64,000 nucleotides of DNA from Acinetobacter sp. ANC 3903 (lineage in GTDB: Bacteria; Pseudomonadota; Gammaproteobacteria; Pseudomonadales; Moraxellaceae): the NCBI RefSeq assembly GCF_002135315.1, contig NZ_NEGA01000001.1:124001-188000 (forward strand), in the 5' to 3' direction. Below the pieces are notes generated by a model. That model had not been told where the DNA came from. It ran no database searches and was given only the letters and a program-made list of their open reading frames with translations. Positions 35,701 through 45,070 of this stretch are shown one piece after another (within the stretch, counting starts at the first letter, position 1; each line of letters starts with the position of its first letter). The position numbers and the translations under genes are program-made.

Positions 35701-36487
35701 CATGGTGTTGTCCATCTGCGGAATAGTATTCGCTCAACCCGGCAATCAGGCATAAATCCAGCTGAATAAACTCATCCACCAGTTGCTCAAACTGGTTTAA
35801 ATCCAGCTCTGGTGCAGGGACTTCCTGAAACTGCGCCGAAGCAAAATTCAGGCTATTTTCCACCACCGGCACATAGGCATCCTGTGATTTCAGCTTTTGA
35901 TTGAGCAGCAGATAATCCACCACATTTTGCGGTTGGGACTGAATCCATTCACGCAGCACATCATGAATTAGCTGATAGGTATAACTTTTGGCATCATCGG
36001 TAATATCGGCACGTTCAATCTTGCCACTTTCAAAGGAAAACTCGCGCAGCAACTTCTGGCTGAAACTGTCCAGCGTCCCCACAAACAACTCATCCAGCTG
36101 ATCGAGTACCAGCTTTAACCGTTCACGGGAAAAATCCACCCGCGTGGCATAATCGCTTAAAACTTTCTGAAACAAAGGATCGGTTTCAGCCGCGATTTTG
36201 GCCTGAATTTCAGCTTCAGTCAGGGTTTGACAGTGTTCAAAATAACGTAAGGTTTCCACCAGACGTAGCCGAATCCGGTTTTTCAGTTCTGCTGCAGCTT
36301 TACGGGTAAAGGTGGTGGCAATCACCTGATTGGGCAAATACGGCCCAAGAAAAATCCGTACCATCAGACTGGATAAGGTGAAGGTTTTGCCTGTACCTGC
36401 GGAAGCTTCAATCCAGTGCAAGCCCTTGAATTGCATATCGACAATCGGGTGAAAGGAAATGGGCGTTAATGTTTGAGGATGATTCAT
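32786..36487 (-). CDS. recB: RecBCD beta subunit, helicase-nuclease RecB
   Basis: A 1233-residue subunit with UvrD-type helicase and C-terminal nuclease. Walker A is WIEASAGTGKTFTLSSL; the DEFQDTNQDQ box, GDPKQAIYGFRGGD, TIHQSKGLEFKIVFLLG and LWYVALTRASHRVY follow. The nuclease core near residue 1100 has GSIDLVYFDGQQYHIADYKSN, with the D...D-x-K metal triad. It degrades DNA ends until Chi and then loads RecA. It starts eight bases after recC. Confidence 0.97.
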   Translation of the reverse strand: MNHPQTLTPISFHPIVDMQFKGLHWIEASAGTGKTFTLSSLMVRIFLGPYLPNQVIATTFTRKAAAELKNRIRLRLVETLRYFEHCQTLTEAEIQAKIAAETDPLFQKVLSDYATRVDFSRERLKLVLDQLDELFVGTLDSFSQKLLREFSFESGKIERADITDDAKSYTYQLIHDVLREWIQSQPQNVVDYLLLNQKLKSQDAYVPVVENSLNFASAQFQEVPAPELDLNQFEQLVDEFIQLDLCLIAGLSEYYSADGQHHAIIGKKWRTDGLMQRTLCDDLPAFIQALAEQRCYALFAPHFETTLKNLSDLATKKVLNKCAVEVLNQFEQHGVIQKLKSFCEALAKLNLDLDLLDAYLKFYLSREVKKRLPQVLQQKSETTFAQQIRTLSEALQGEQGLRFAKFVQTNYPLILVDEFQDTNQDQDNMLARIWRDGKRYHQGCMIMVGDPKQAIYGFRGGDMLTYNKARADVLSKQGREYSLRHNHRSVKVLVEAVDALFQRQMDFGEQVSYSPVQAGSRPHPALIDVHGENHQPLRWIMLQDKKHEPIQVAWKIQDLLNQGIEEKLYLAEKTGPKYLQENDIAILSKNHDGLDKAQYELERLGIRVNRPSKRSVFDHQVAKDVGAVLSAIMHPYDEGKIKRALLSRLLGFNLQQLIQLEAQADGLSQFIYDFDCIREMWLQKGFLTAWQYCLNLFQVWKNLVATQSRDNERCVVNLRHLTELLSQHSEQYQGAQKLYHWYLKQLQSPAEREWELERKLSNEAGVQLMTIHQSKGLEFKIVFLLGADKDFREMNKTLNFSTVDHIHPVTGKVEVQRVVAVNDKNLLDQNAIDQHNARAVAEQHRLWYVALTRASHRVYAMLQDQEAKSSHGLAFWRGTDFAHPASADETLINERPVKLQAKQQEPLPLQALQFPSQRFYPRSKTSFSALAQHLSRKQAMDALAVNIEQLSSAADEIHVLEKIEIASTTQPLSWIKRNFPMGTVAGTFLHEIFEHIDFHDPQDWPLEIRRRFKNKYENLWDELFKKYEKEFIEGTEDHLIGLIADWLNDVLQTPLHSDFQLNQLDENEHLAEFPFYLSLSDHVLAIQRIHQLYAEHGIDMLDFNQANSARYLTGSIDLVYFDGQQYHIADYKSNFLGTDQAHYLAQEIRQSMSQASYWLQAGLYLVALHRYLSVQMQDYDIEKHLGGASYLYLRGMNGQAEQGFYHWKPEAEFILRLDAILGYFAEDKSSKIA

Positions 36488-36495
36488 GTTATTTT

Positions 36496-39400
36496 TTATT
36501 CTTCAATAACCTGTTGATGCAAAAACACCGGTTGATAGAGCTGATAGGAAAATTGCGCACAGGCATCTTCCAGCAATGCAGTGGCATCCTGTTCCTGTAA
36601 AATAAACTGCCAGTCCCGATGCATTTTGGTCGCTTCATTATCCGCCACCGAAAAGCCGCTGAACTTGCCATCTTCATGCCAGTCTTTATAGATCACGTCC
36701 ATGTCGTCAATACACATCTGATTCTGTTCATTCGGCTGCCAGTCATGTTGTTTGTCTTTTTCAGCAATTTTCAGCAGCAAGGCCGCAGGTAAAACCAGCG
36801 GCTGGGTCTGTCCATATTTCCAGGCAGCCAGCCAGTGATCCAGCCACTCGCGTGCCTTGTTGGAAGTTACCCCATGACACAAGATAGTCCGGTCACTAAA
36901 TACGACTATTCGCGCCAGTTTTTCACCACCCTCGCCCATGTTCAAATAAGCCAGCCAGAGCAAATACTCCAGCCAGACTTTGGCACGACGCTTGGCACGT
37001 GCACTGGAAGCATCCAGACTGACCCATTTTTCTGCACCATGCTTGGGTAGGCTGATGTTCATATAAACATGATCATTGACCTTCCAGACCTGCTGTGTAG
37101 TGGGCGTCACTTCGGTCGCATATTTCAGCAAACGGTCTTTCAGGCGCTGCTGTTCTACCAGGCTGATTTCCCAGCTACTGTGTTTTAGCTTGCCAATGGG
37201 AAGCTGATCCATCAGTAATTCCGGCTTGCTTTGCCCTTCCTGCTTTTGCAGGAACTGGCGCACGGCATAGCGCCCCAAACCATCTAATAACAAAGGCTCA
37301 TCCACGGCAGGCAAATCTTCCGGACGCAGGTTTTCTACCCCCAGAGTCTTTAAATATAAACGTGCAGGGAAAGTCACATCCTGAATCCACTGATGGCTGT
37401 CCAGCACCTGAATATCCTGTTGCAGCAGCTGATAAGGCGTATTCACCCAGGACGTCCGCTTGCCAGTGGCATGCCGAATCTGCCCGGCCACACAAAACCA
37501 CTGGTCCTGATAGCGTACCGGTCTGTTGCTTTCAAAACCTACCGGATCAAACGGCAATAAGGGATGAACATGATAAAGTGATCGCAGCTGTTCAGGCACC
37601 TCCACACCGTTGATGTTCACCGTTGCATCGGCTTGGGTTTCGGGCTGTTTGGACTGCACAATAAAGGCCAGATGCTGCACCAGTTCCTGCAACACGGTAG
37701 AAGGATCACGCACTTCACCATCGTTAATGTCGAAACCATTATAAAACAGCCACAGGTTGTCCTGAGCCAACAGCAGGTGATCTAAAAATGCGCCCTGATC
37801 ATCCTCCAGACGGGAACGGTCGCCCAGTTGCGGCTTGAGCAAATCCATCAAGTCAAACGGCAAATGCTGGGTTCGGTTTGGAAACTTGCCGCTATCCAAT
37901 CCCAGCATCACTATCAATTTGTAGGGTACAGGACGAATCTGCCCAATCTGGCTAAAGGTAATCTGTCCAGTCGGTTCGGCATGTTCCAGCTGAGCTTCCA
38001 GGGTATTGTTAATTTCTGCCAGCAAATAAGGCAAAGGCAGGCTTAAACTGCGCAAGGCATGATGGTCATGCTCATCGTAAAAGCTGGCCAGCGTCAACAT
38101 ACGCTCTTGCTTTTTAATAATTTTATAAACAGTTGTTAAAGATTCGACACCGGCTTGCTCAAATTCGGCAATGTCCTGCATCAGGCATTTTAACCACTGC
38201 TCCACTGGCACAGTTTTGCCTTGCTCATGGGCAATCATCCAGTCACGGCGAGCATCAAAATCCTGATAAATTTGGATCAGTTTGCCAATCAGCTCAAAAT
38301 CACTCGGCAAGACCTGGGCAAAACTAAGCGTGTTATTGAACAGGGTATGTTCAGGAATGGCAATACCCAGTGCCAGCCGGTCGAGTGCAAATTTAAAACT
38401 GAAACGGTAATCTTCATCGCCCTCGCACAGGCTGCGTTTTAAATGCTGCGCATCCAGCCCCCGCTTAAAGCCGGCATCAATCAGTAATGCTGTGATGCGT
38501 TCAATTGAATTGACTTCTAAACTATAGAGCTGCTGGGTTGCACTTAGGCTGAGCCAGTCAGCAAAATCCTCAATGCTGAAACGCCCTTGAATCAGTTCAA
38601 TGCGTCCCAACACTGCACGCCAGGCATTCAGCGCATCCAGCTGGGTCACCCCGGCAATCTGAATCGGTAAATAAATACTGTCTTTGGACAGTTGATGACT
38701 GCTGCCCGTTTTTTGCTGGATCAGATCGCGTTCACTCGGCGGTGGTGCAAATACGCTACGGATCAGCGGTTCCAGTTCGCTTAAACTTGGGCTAAGTACC
38801 AGAATGTCACTCGGCCGGCGTGGTGCATCTTTTGTGCCTTGTGCCAGCCAATGAATCAGTTGCTCTTTTAAAACTTCCAGCTGGCGCAAACTGGAATGAC
38901 AGACATGAATCTGAATCGAATCATCCTGTTCATCCAGCACATATTGATGCTGTTCCGGTTCGACCAGATAGAGAATATCGGACTGGATTTTACCGAGTAA
39001 ATTTTCCTTATACTCATCCACAAAGGCATCTGCCCAGACCCCATCTTCGCCTGAAGACAAGTTGGATAATAAAGAGAAATGATCCCGTGCCTGCTTACCG
39101 AAACGGGTCAGCAAAGGATGACGTGACTCGCGCTGTTCCGCATTGAAATTTAAAGTAAATTCCTGAAAGAATTTTTCAATATCGGCATCACTGGCTTTAC
39201 TCTTGTTCTGCTGTTCATATTTGGCAATAAAGCGTTCTTTGACCCGCACGTCATAACGTGCTTTCCAGTTCGGATCGACACTGTCTGCCCAATATTCCTG
39301 TGAAGGGTTGTAATGCAGAATATAAATATCGATGTATTGCCCCAAACGACGGACAAACTCCAGCTGCATCGGCGGTAAATCCAGCAAGGTAAAAATCACC

Positions 39401-40203
39401 AGTTGTCGTGGCAATTTTTTTAATGCAGCTTTGCGTGTTTCTGGATTGTCCAGAATCTCCCAGAACATGGCATCAATACTTTGCATCTGTTCAAAGTCCT
39501 GATGAAACACTTCCTGCCACAACCAGCGCTGCCAGGCTTCCAGCTCACGGGCCTGATTTAAGGTAAATTCGGAAATCTCGCTATTGGTCTTAAAGAACAT
39601 GTCCTCAATAGCCAGTTCCCTGTTCTGCCCCCAAGCCTGCAACCAGTTAGTCTGACAGTTACAGCTATGAGGTGGACAATTTTTCTGGCAATGTCCACGA
39701 TATTCCATGTAATGGGTGAACAGGCGCGATACCTGTTCCGCAACCCAGTACAGCATGCCCTGCTTTTTCAGCTGTTTCTCTATACCCTGTTCCAAGCGGT
39801 CGGCACTGTCATAAATTCGCTGCACGATGGGATGGAGTGGATGATCCTGCGCCAGAGGATTCTGTTCAGCCTGAATAAAGGCTTTCAGTGCCTGAAACAC
39901 GCGCCACTTAATAATAATACGGGGGATGTTGGCTTTACGAACCTGCTCTTTGTGCTCAGTCAGCACCCATTGATAGGCTGACCACTGCAAACCACGAATA
40001 CGGTGATGGAACTGGGTATTGGCACTGATGCCTTTTTGTTCGGCTAATTTTTGCGTTAACCAAGCTTCTACCGCATGCGACGGTACAATAAAATGCTGGC
40101 TTTGCAGAACCTGAAAAGGTGTAGTGGCAGGCTTATTCACGGTCGTCAGCATGGCGTGCACAAGCACGTCTATACGCTGACTTTGAATCACATGAATGGC
40201 CAT
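36496..40203 (-). CDS. recC: RecBCD gamma subunit RecC
   Basis: A 1235-residue Chi-recognition and scaffold subunit. Landmarks are the N-terminal PSHAVEAWLTQKLAEQKGISAN, WVLTEH, the VFTLLDLPPMQLEFVRRLG-like segment, HVCHSSLRQLEVLKEQL, DILVLSPSLSELEPLI and PVPYKLIVMLGLDSGKFPNR, all normal for RecC. Helicase motifs are degenerate as in the family. GGAG lies ten bases before ATG 40203. It opens the recCBD operon and is divergent from the gene at 40386. Confidence 0.96.
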   Translation of the reverse strand: MAIHVIQSQRIDVLVHAMLTTVNKPATTPFQVLQSQHFIVPSHAVEAWLTQKLAEQKGISANTQFHHRIRGLQWSAYQWVLTEHKEQVRKANIPRIIIKWRVFQALKAFIQAEQNPLAQDHPLHPIVQRIYDSADRLEQGIEKQLKKQGMLYWVAEQVSRLFTHYMEYRGHCQKNCPPHSCNCQTNWLQAWGQNRELAIEDMFFKTNSEISEFTLNQARELEAWQRWLWQEVFHQDFEQMQSIDAMFWEILDNPETRKAALKKLPRQLVIFTLLDLPPMQLEFVRRLGQYIDIYILHYNPSQEYWADSVDPNWKARYDVRVKERFIAKYEQQNKSKASDADIEKFFQEFTLNFNAEQRESRHPLLTRFGKQARDHFSLLSNLSSGEDGVWADAFVDEYKENLLGKIQSDILYLVEPEQHQYVLDEQDDSIQIHVCHSSLRQLEVLKEQLIHWLAQGTKDAPRRPSDILVLSPSLSELEPLIRSVFAPPPSERDLIQQKTGSSHQLSKDSIYLPIQIAGVTQLDALNAWRAVLGRIELIQGRFSIEDFADWLSLSATQQLYSLEVNSIERITALLIDAGFKRGLDAQHLKRSLCEGDEDYRFSFKFALDRLALGIAIPEHTLFNNTLSFAQVLPSDFELIGKLIQIYQDFDARRDWMIAHEQGKTVPVEQWLKCLMQDIAEFEQAGVESLTTVYKIIKKQERMLTLASFYDEHDHHALRSLSLPLPYLLAEINNTLEAQLEHAEPTGQITFSQIGQIRPVPYKLIVMLGLDSGKFPNRTQHLPFDLMDLLKPQLGDRSRLEDDQGAFLDHLLLAQDNLWLFYNGFDINDGEVRDPSTVLQELVQHLAFIVQSKQPETQADATVNINGVEVPEQLRSLYHVHPLLPFDPVGFESNRPVRYQDQWFCVAGQIRHATGKRTSWVNTPYQLLQQDIQVLDSHQWIQDVTFPARLYLKTLGVENLRPEDLPAVDEPLLLDGLGRYAVRQFLQKQEGQSKPELLMDQLPIGKLKHSSWEISLVEQQRLKDRLLKYATEVTPTTQQVWKVNDHVYMNISLPKHGAEKWVSLDASSARAKRRAKVWLEYLLWLAYLNMGEGGEKLARIVVFSDRTILCHGVTSNKAREWLDHWLAAWKYGQTQPLVLPAALLLKIAEKDKQHDWQPNEQNQMCIDDMDVIYKDWHEDGKFSGFSVADNEATKMHRDWQFILQEQDATALLEDACAQFSYQLYQPVFLHQQVIEE

Positions 40204-40385
40204 TACTTACTTTCTCCAGTTTTTTTTTGCAAAATGAAATGCCTACAAAAGCATAAAGATTATTTACTATACATCTGCATCTGTCTATGTCACTTTTAAT
40301 TGGACATTGAATTTAAAAATGCTTTGAAATTCACACCTTAATGATGGTTGAATAGAACAAATAACACGAAATTTAAGGTATTTAC

Positions 40386-40886
40386 ATGATGAAAATAGAT
40401 AAAATCCCAGACGCAATCGATCCCCAACTAAACTTGGAAAGCATTCGGGAAGAATGCCTCGAACTTGTCAAAAAACGGGCTTACTGTTCTGCAGGTGCAG
40501 CCGTCATTCCTGTTCCATTTCTCGATGTGGTCATCGATGTCGGAATTTTGTCACAACTCATTCCGGATGTGAATGCACGTTTTGGTTTGGCTCCTGAACA
40601 AATCAGTGTCTATGATCCGCAAACCAAACAAGTGCATTGGAAGGAACTGCGCAAACGTGGCGTAGAATTTTCCGGTTTGGTGGTTGCGCGTACGGCAGTC
40701 AAAAAGTCCCTTAACAATGTGTTAGCCAAGGTCATCACCAAACAGGTGACCAAATTTATTCCCTTAGGCGGACAAATTATTGCCGCAAGTCTGGGCTATA
40801 TGGTCATGAAAAAAGTAGCCGATGCCCATGTAGAAGATTGTTACAAAATTGCTAAAAGTATTCAGCAAAAGCAGCCGGTGAGCTAA
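40386..40886 (+). CDS. hypothetical protein with hydrophobic segments
   Basis: A 166-residue protein; starts ATG-ATG at 40386, AAGG nine bases upstream. A segment AYCSAGAAVIPVPFLDVVID and another FIPLGGQIIAASLGYMVMKK are hydrophobic enough to be membrane-associated, with a helical, charged region between (WKELRKRGVEFSGLVVART). The GAA-x2-PVP-x-LD-x3-D pattern recalls the DUF697 domain attached to some GTPases, but no GTPase is present and the likeness is weak. It stands alone between recC and the polyphosphate enzyme. Confidence 0.75.
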   Translation: MMKIDKIPDAIDPQLNLESIREECLELVKKRAYCSAGAAVIPVPFLDVVIDVGILSQLIPDVNARFGLAPEQISVYDPQTKQVHWKELRKRGVEFSGLVVARTAVKKSLNNVLAKVITKQVTKFIPLGGQIIAASLGYMVMKKVADAHVEDCYKIAKSIQQKQPVS

Positions 40887-40940
40887 AAATTTTTGTTCAG
40901 CATGTCAATAATCAGATAGATAAATCTCGCTGCTGAGAGC

Positions 40941-42359
40941 TTAATCCGCTCTCAGCTGTTTTAAAATGGCTCTTAATATGGCTAAACGCCCGGTATTTTT
41001 ATCATTGCCAGCAATGATATGCCACGGTGCATAGGAAGTACTGGTTTTTTCGAACATATCAGCGGCAGCATCCAGATAGGCATCCCATTTTTCCCGATTG
41101 CGCCAATCCTCTGGAGTGATTTTAAAGCGTTTGTTTGGCGTCTCTTCACGGGCTTTAAAACGGGCGGCCTGCTCATCCTTGCTAATCGCCAGCCAGAATT
41201 TGATCACCACAGTTTGACTATTGGCCAAATCCCTTTCAAAGCGGTTAATTTCCTCATACGCCCGCTGCCACGCATGCTCACTGACCAGTCCCTCCACGCG
41301 CTCTACCAGCACCCGCCCATACCAGGAACGGTCAAAAATCCGGATGTCTTCATCGGTTTGCAACTTGGTCCAGAAACGCCACAAATACGGATGACGCATC
41401 TCATATCGTTCAGGGGCTGAAATACTGTGAATGTCATATTCTCGCGGATCCAGATTTTTCACCAGACGTTTAATGGCGCCGCCCTTTCCTGCCGCATCCA
41501 TACCTTCAAAAACAACAATGGCTTTACGGTCATCAAAACGTAGCGCCTCTGCCACTTTTACCGATAGCTCTTTCAGCTCTTTTTTGTAGTCTTCTTTAGT
41601 CGTGGGCTGCTTTTCCGGGTGCAGCAGCAGCTCTGGAATAGCTGCCTGTTTCCATGTGGTTTTTGCTTCGGTCGGGTGCTTGGGACAATCTTTCAAAGCC
41701 GCCAAAATGATCTGTGCAAATTGCTGATTACGCGCTTTTTCATCTTCACAATCAATGATGTTCCAATCCTTGATAAAACGCTGACTGAGATTTTGCAAAT
41801 TGTCATATTGCTTCTTATTGCGCCAGTCCAGACCATGCAATTTATGCCAGCGTATTTCGCTGGGATCCAGATTATCCAGCCGCTTCTGCAAGGATTTCCA
41901 GGACAGGTCAAACCAGACCTTAACCACATCGACATGGTTATTTCTTAAGTCCTGCTCAAAAGCCTGCATATCTTCAATATAGGCATCAAACTGGGTTTCA
42001 TCGAGAGGTTTCGACACATGCAAGGCTGTGGCCAGCAAATCGCTATACCAGTTATCAAACAGCACCATGATCTGCCCTTCGGCAGGAATAAAGCGTGCAT
42101 ACGGTTGCCAGAACGGCTGTTTCTGATTAAACATGATCGGTGCATCGGCCTTGACCAGCAAATAACGTGGATCGACCCATTCGCGCAGCTGCTTCACCGC
42201 CTCGCCCTTTCCTGCCAGCTCAATGCCATTGACCAGCACCAGTACGCTTTTGGCATTGTTCTGATCGCGGGTATCTTTTAAAAAATATTGTGCTTCAATC
42301 AGATTCAGGGAAAGCTCATCTTCATCCAGCAGCGGATTTTTTGTTTTTTTGAGTGTCAT
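40941..42359 (-). CDS. pap: polyphosphate:AMP phosphotransferase (double PPK2 domain)
   Basis: A 472-residue class II PPK2 enzyme that makes ADP from AMP and polyphosphate. Two tandem PPK2 domains each carry a Walker A: GIELAGKGEAVKQL (N-terminal) and EGMDAAGKGGAIKRLVKNLD (C-terminal, the active one). IFDRSWYGRVLVERVEG and FWLAISKDEQAARFKAREETP follow. It closely resembles what I remember of the A. johnsonii PAP. The ATG at 42359 has AAGGGG nearby; a longer frame to 42398 lies upstream of that site. With adenylate kinase it can regenerate ATP from polyphosphate. Confidence 0.95.
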   Translation of the reverse strand: MTLKKTKNPLLDEDELSLNLIEAQYFLKDTRDQNNAKSVLVLVNGIELAGKGEAVKQLREWVDPRYLLVKADAPIMFNQKQPFWQPYARFIPAEGQIMVLFDNWYSDLLATALHVSKPLDETQFDAYIEDMQAFEQDLRNNHVDVVKVWFDLSWKSLQKRLDNLDPSEIRWHKLHGLDWRNKKQYDNLQNLSQRFIKDWNIIDCEDEKARNQQFAQIILAALKDCPKHPTEAKTTWKQAAIPELLLHPEKQPTTKEDYKKELKELSVKVAEALRFDDRKAIVVFEGMDAAGKGGAIKRLVKNLDPREYDIHSISAPERYEMRHPYLWRFWTKLQTDEDIRIFDRSWYGRVLVERVEGLVSEHAWQRAYEEINRFERDLANSQTVVIKFWLAISKDEQAARFKAREETPNKRFKITPEDWRNREKWDAYLDAAADMFEKTSTSYAPWHIIAGNDKNTGRLAILRAILKQLRAD

Positions 42360-42564
42360 GTTTTCCCCTTCTTTTCTTCTAGATTTCAGTCTATTCAAGC
42401 ATAGTACAATACTGAATTTAAACCCATAGTGTTTATATTGCGTATAATTGCTTCGTTTTCCAGCAAACTGACTTAATTTAAATCATTTTTCTTGCAGTTT
42501 GTCATAGCGACTTTGCCCATCTCGCTCTAAGATTTAGCCATCTAAAAAATAATAGAGACACAGA

Positions 42565-43269
42565 ATGTCTAAACTGGCTGCATTAGATGATCTTTTAGAG
42601 TTGTATTATCAATTAAATTATCATCAAAATCCTGACATTTTTCGGCGCCTGCAAGATGTACAGGCCTGGCAAAAACAACGTATGCAAGCTACCCATAGCA
42701 AGCCGTTTGCGGAAAAGCATAATGTGTTGATGTCGGAGTATTTTCTAAATCGCCTGTATGGCGGTCCGGATTTTGATGCACTGGCTGAGCAAATCGCGCG
42801 TTTAATGAAATATGCCCATAAGGCAGAAAAATTGATTCCTGAAAATGCCGTTAAAACAGGTACATCAGGCGTATCTTTGGCCATTTTTGCAGTCCAGCTG
42901 GATGAGCAGGTGGCAATGCAGTTGCTTGAGGACTATCATCCGCATGAAAGCTTAAATGATGAGATGATGCGACTGACCTATCTAAAACTGGATCAGGGCC
43001 AACAGCGCTTGCAGCAGCTGGATTTACTCGATCAGCTGGGCTTAAGTTTAGATAAATACATGCGCTCATTTGTGGTTTATACCGCCTTTAAAATGTGCAA
43101 AGGCACAGCCAGCAAATATAACTTCGACGTGATGTATGAGTTTATGCAGGATGGCTTTTTAGCAATGAAACCGTTAAAGTCGGCAGAGAAGTTCGTGAAA
43201 GATTTCACTGCGGTTGAACGTCAAATTATCCATAAGGTTCATGCAGGTGATCCTGATCCATTTCAGTAA
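42565..43269 (+). CDS. FFLEELY-motif-like protein of unknown function
   Basis: A 234-residue, mostly helical soluble protein. The segment MSEYFLNRLYGGPDFDALAEQI is like the name-giving stretch of the FFLEELY-motif family found in Acinetobacter and relatives, here with FLNRLY in place of FFLEELY. The first ~40 residues look like a coiled coil (ALDDLLELYYQLNYHQ). No catalytic motif is visible. It precedes ubiE by 170 bases on the same strand, but a link to ubiquinone synthesis is not shown. Confidence 0.7.
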   Translation: MSKLAALDDLLELYYQLNYHQNPDIFRRLQDVQAWQKQRMQATHSKPFAEKHNVLMSEYFLNRLYGGPDFDALAEQIARLMKYAHKAEKLIPENAVKTGTSGVSLAIFAVQLDEQVAMQLLEDYHPHESLNDEMMRLTYLKLDQGQQRLQQLDLLDQLGLSLDKYMRSFVVYTAFKMCKGTASKYNFDVMYEFMQDGFLAMKPLKSAEKFVKDFTAVERQIIHKVHAGDPDPFQ

Positions 43270-43439
43270 CTTTATTATGGTGATGGAAATAACAAATTTG
43301 CGCAGTGAATAAAAACACAGAACAGATTTCTGTATATTATTCATAACAATTGCATGCGGATTGCTGTACAACGTCCTAGAATCTGTCATCATGCAAGCAC
43401 TGCAACATTAACCCTATTTTTATGTTAGGAGTGACTCTA

Positions 43440-44384
43440 ATGTCTAACGAAAATCAAACGCCTACCTCGACACCAGAGCCGGCACAAAAAACAGACAAAG
43501 TGAGTCCTTTCTTAACTGAGCCCCTTCCGCAAGGGACTGCACAAGGTCAGCAACAATCACTACAACAACAGTTGACCGATACTCCAGTAACCGGTTCAGT
43601 ACCGAAATACAATCTTCCACGTGGTGCCAACACCGGTAATGTCGGTGCAACCACCCATTTCGGTTACCAGACAGTAAGTAGTGAAGATAAAGCCCAGAAA
43701 GTGGCAGAAGTGTTCCACTCGGTCGCAAGTAAATACGACATCATGAATGACCTGATGTCATTCGGTATTCACCGTTTATGGAAACGTTTTGCCATTAACA
43801 TGTCAGGCGTACGCCGTGGCCAGCATGTACTGGATATTGCAGGCGGTACAGGTGACCTGGCTAAAGTATTCAGCCGTGAAGTCGGTCCTACCGGTCATGT
43901 GGTACTTTCAGACATCAACGAATCGATGTTGAATGTCGGTCGTGACCGTTTGATTGATGCGGGCTGCACCAATGTCGATTTTGTTTTGGCCAATGCCGAA
44001 ACCCTGGAACCTTTTGCAGACAACAGCTTTGACTTACTCACCATCAGCTTCGGTTTACGTAACGTTACCGATAAAGATGCGGCACTCGCGGCAATGTACC
44101 GTGTACTTAAGCCAGGCGGTCGTTTATTGGTGCTTGAATTCTCTAAACCGGTGTTTGAGCCCTTCTCTAAACTGTATGACTTGTATTCGTTTACCGCTTT
44201 ACCAATCATGGGCAAAATTATTGCCAATGACTCGGAAAGTTATAAATATTTAGCCGAATCTATTCGTATGCACCCAGACCAGCGCACCCTCAAAGGTATG
44301 ATGGAAAATGCCGGATTCCAAAACTGTGATTACCACAACTTAACTGGTGGTATTGTGGCGGTTCACCGCGGCTTTAAACTTTAA
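43440..44384 (+). CDS. ubiE: ubiquinone/menaquinone C-methyltransferase UbiE
   Basis: A 314-residue SAM-dependent enzyme catalysing C-methylation in ubiquinone synthesis. Core motifs are [49 protein letters not shown] and LEFSKPVF, typical of UbiE/COQ5. Compared with E. coli UbiE (251 residues) it has an extra ~60-residue N-terminal region rich in Q, T and P (ending [19 protein letters not shown], where homology begins). The ATG at 43440 has AGGAG in front. It is first of the ubiE-ubiJ-ubiB operon. Confidence 0.96.
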   Translation: MSNENQTPTSTPEPAQKTDKVSPFLTEPLPQGTAQGQQQSLQQQLTDTPVTGSVPKYNLPRGANTGNVGATTHFGYQTVSSEDKAQKVAEVFHSVASKYDIMNDLMSFGIHRLWKRFAINMSGVRRGQHVLDIAGGTGDLAKVFSREVGPTGHVVLSDINESMLNVGRDRLIDAGCTNVDFVLANAETLEPFADNSFDLLTISFGLRNVTDKDAALAAMYRVLKPGGRLLVLEFSKPVFEPFSKLYDLYSFTALPIMGKIIANDSESYKYLAESIRMHPDQRTLKGMMENAGFQNCDYHNLTGGIVAVHRGFKL

Positions 44385-44395
44385 GGTTTTATGCT

Positions 44396-45058
44396 ATGTG
44401 GTCGATTCTTGCACTCGGTGCAGTTGAACGATTAATTCATCATGTAATTGATTTGGATGCGATTACCCGTATCCAGCTCAATCAATTGCAAGGCAAAATG
44501 TTGCGTGTGGTGATTGAGTCACCGCAGCTGTCTGTCAATGTGTTTTTTGACGACAACAAGGTGCGCCTGGAACCAACCGTTACCGGTCAAAGCGAATCAC
44601 CTTCCATTTTTGAACAACGTCCATTCGATAAAAACCAGCAGATTTCGGAAGCGACTGCGACCTTACAAGTTAAAAATGTAGTCGAGCTGATCAAATTGCT
44701 GCTGGCAGATGATGTTGGCAATATTCCGCTGCAAGGGGACTATCACCTGTTGCAGGATATTCAACGCATCATGCAACAGGCCGAACCGGATTTAGCTGCG
44801 CATTTAAGTCCGTGGATTGGTCCTGCCTTGGCCCATGAACTGGGAAAAATCCAGCTGGCACCCAAACATTTAAAGCGTTCATTAGAAAGTTATTTATTCT
44901 TTGCTGAAGAGGCGTTAAAAGAAGATACCGGTCTGTTTGCCTCACGTTGGCAAATGGATGATTTGCAACAAGATACCCGAATTTTCAAGCAAAATTTAGA
45001 TCGGGCTGAAGCCAAAATTCAACAGCTTCAGGCACAGATTGATTCAACTCAAAACTAG
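44396..45058 (+). CDS. ubiJ: ubiquinone biosynthesis accessory factor UbiJ
   Basis: A 220-residue protein with an N-terminal SCP2-type lipid-binding domain (VVIESPQLSVNVFFDDNKVRL, TLQVKNVVELIKLL) and a C-terminal coiled coil (LDRAEAKIQQLQAQID). UbiJ binds ubiquinone intermediates in the soluble Ubi complex with UbiK. It starts 12 bases after ubiE and ends 12 bases before ubiB, as in the conserved ubiEJB operon. Confidence 0.92.
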   Translation: MWSILALGAVERLIHHVIDLDAITRIQLNQLQGKMLRVVIESPQLSVNVFFDDNKVRLEPTVTGQSESPSIFEQRPFDKNQQISEATATLQVKNVVELIKLLLADDVGNIPLQGDYHLLQDIQRIMQQAEPDLAAHLSPWIGPALAHELGKIQLAPKHLKRSLESYLFFAEEALKEDTGLFASRWQMDDLQQDTRIFKQNLDRAEAKIQQLQAQIDSTQN

Positions 45059-45070
45059 GTATAAGCATTT

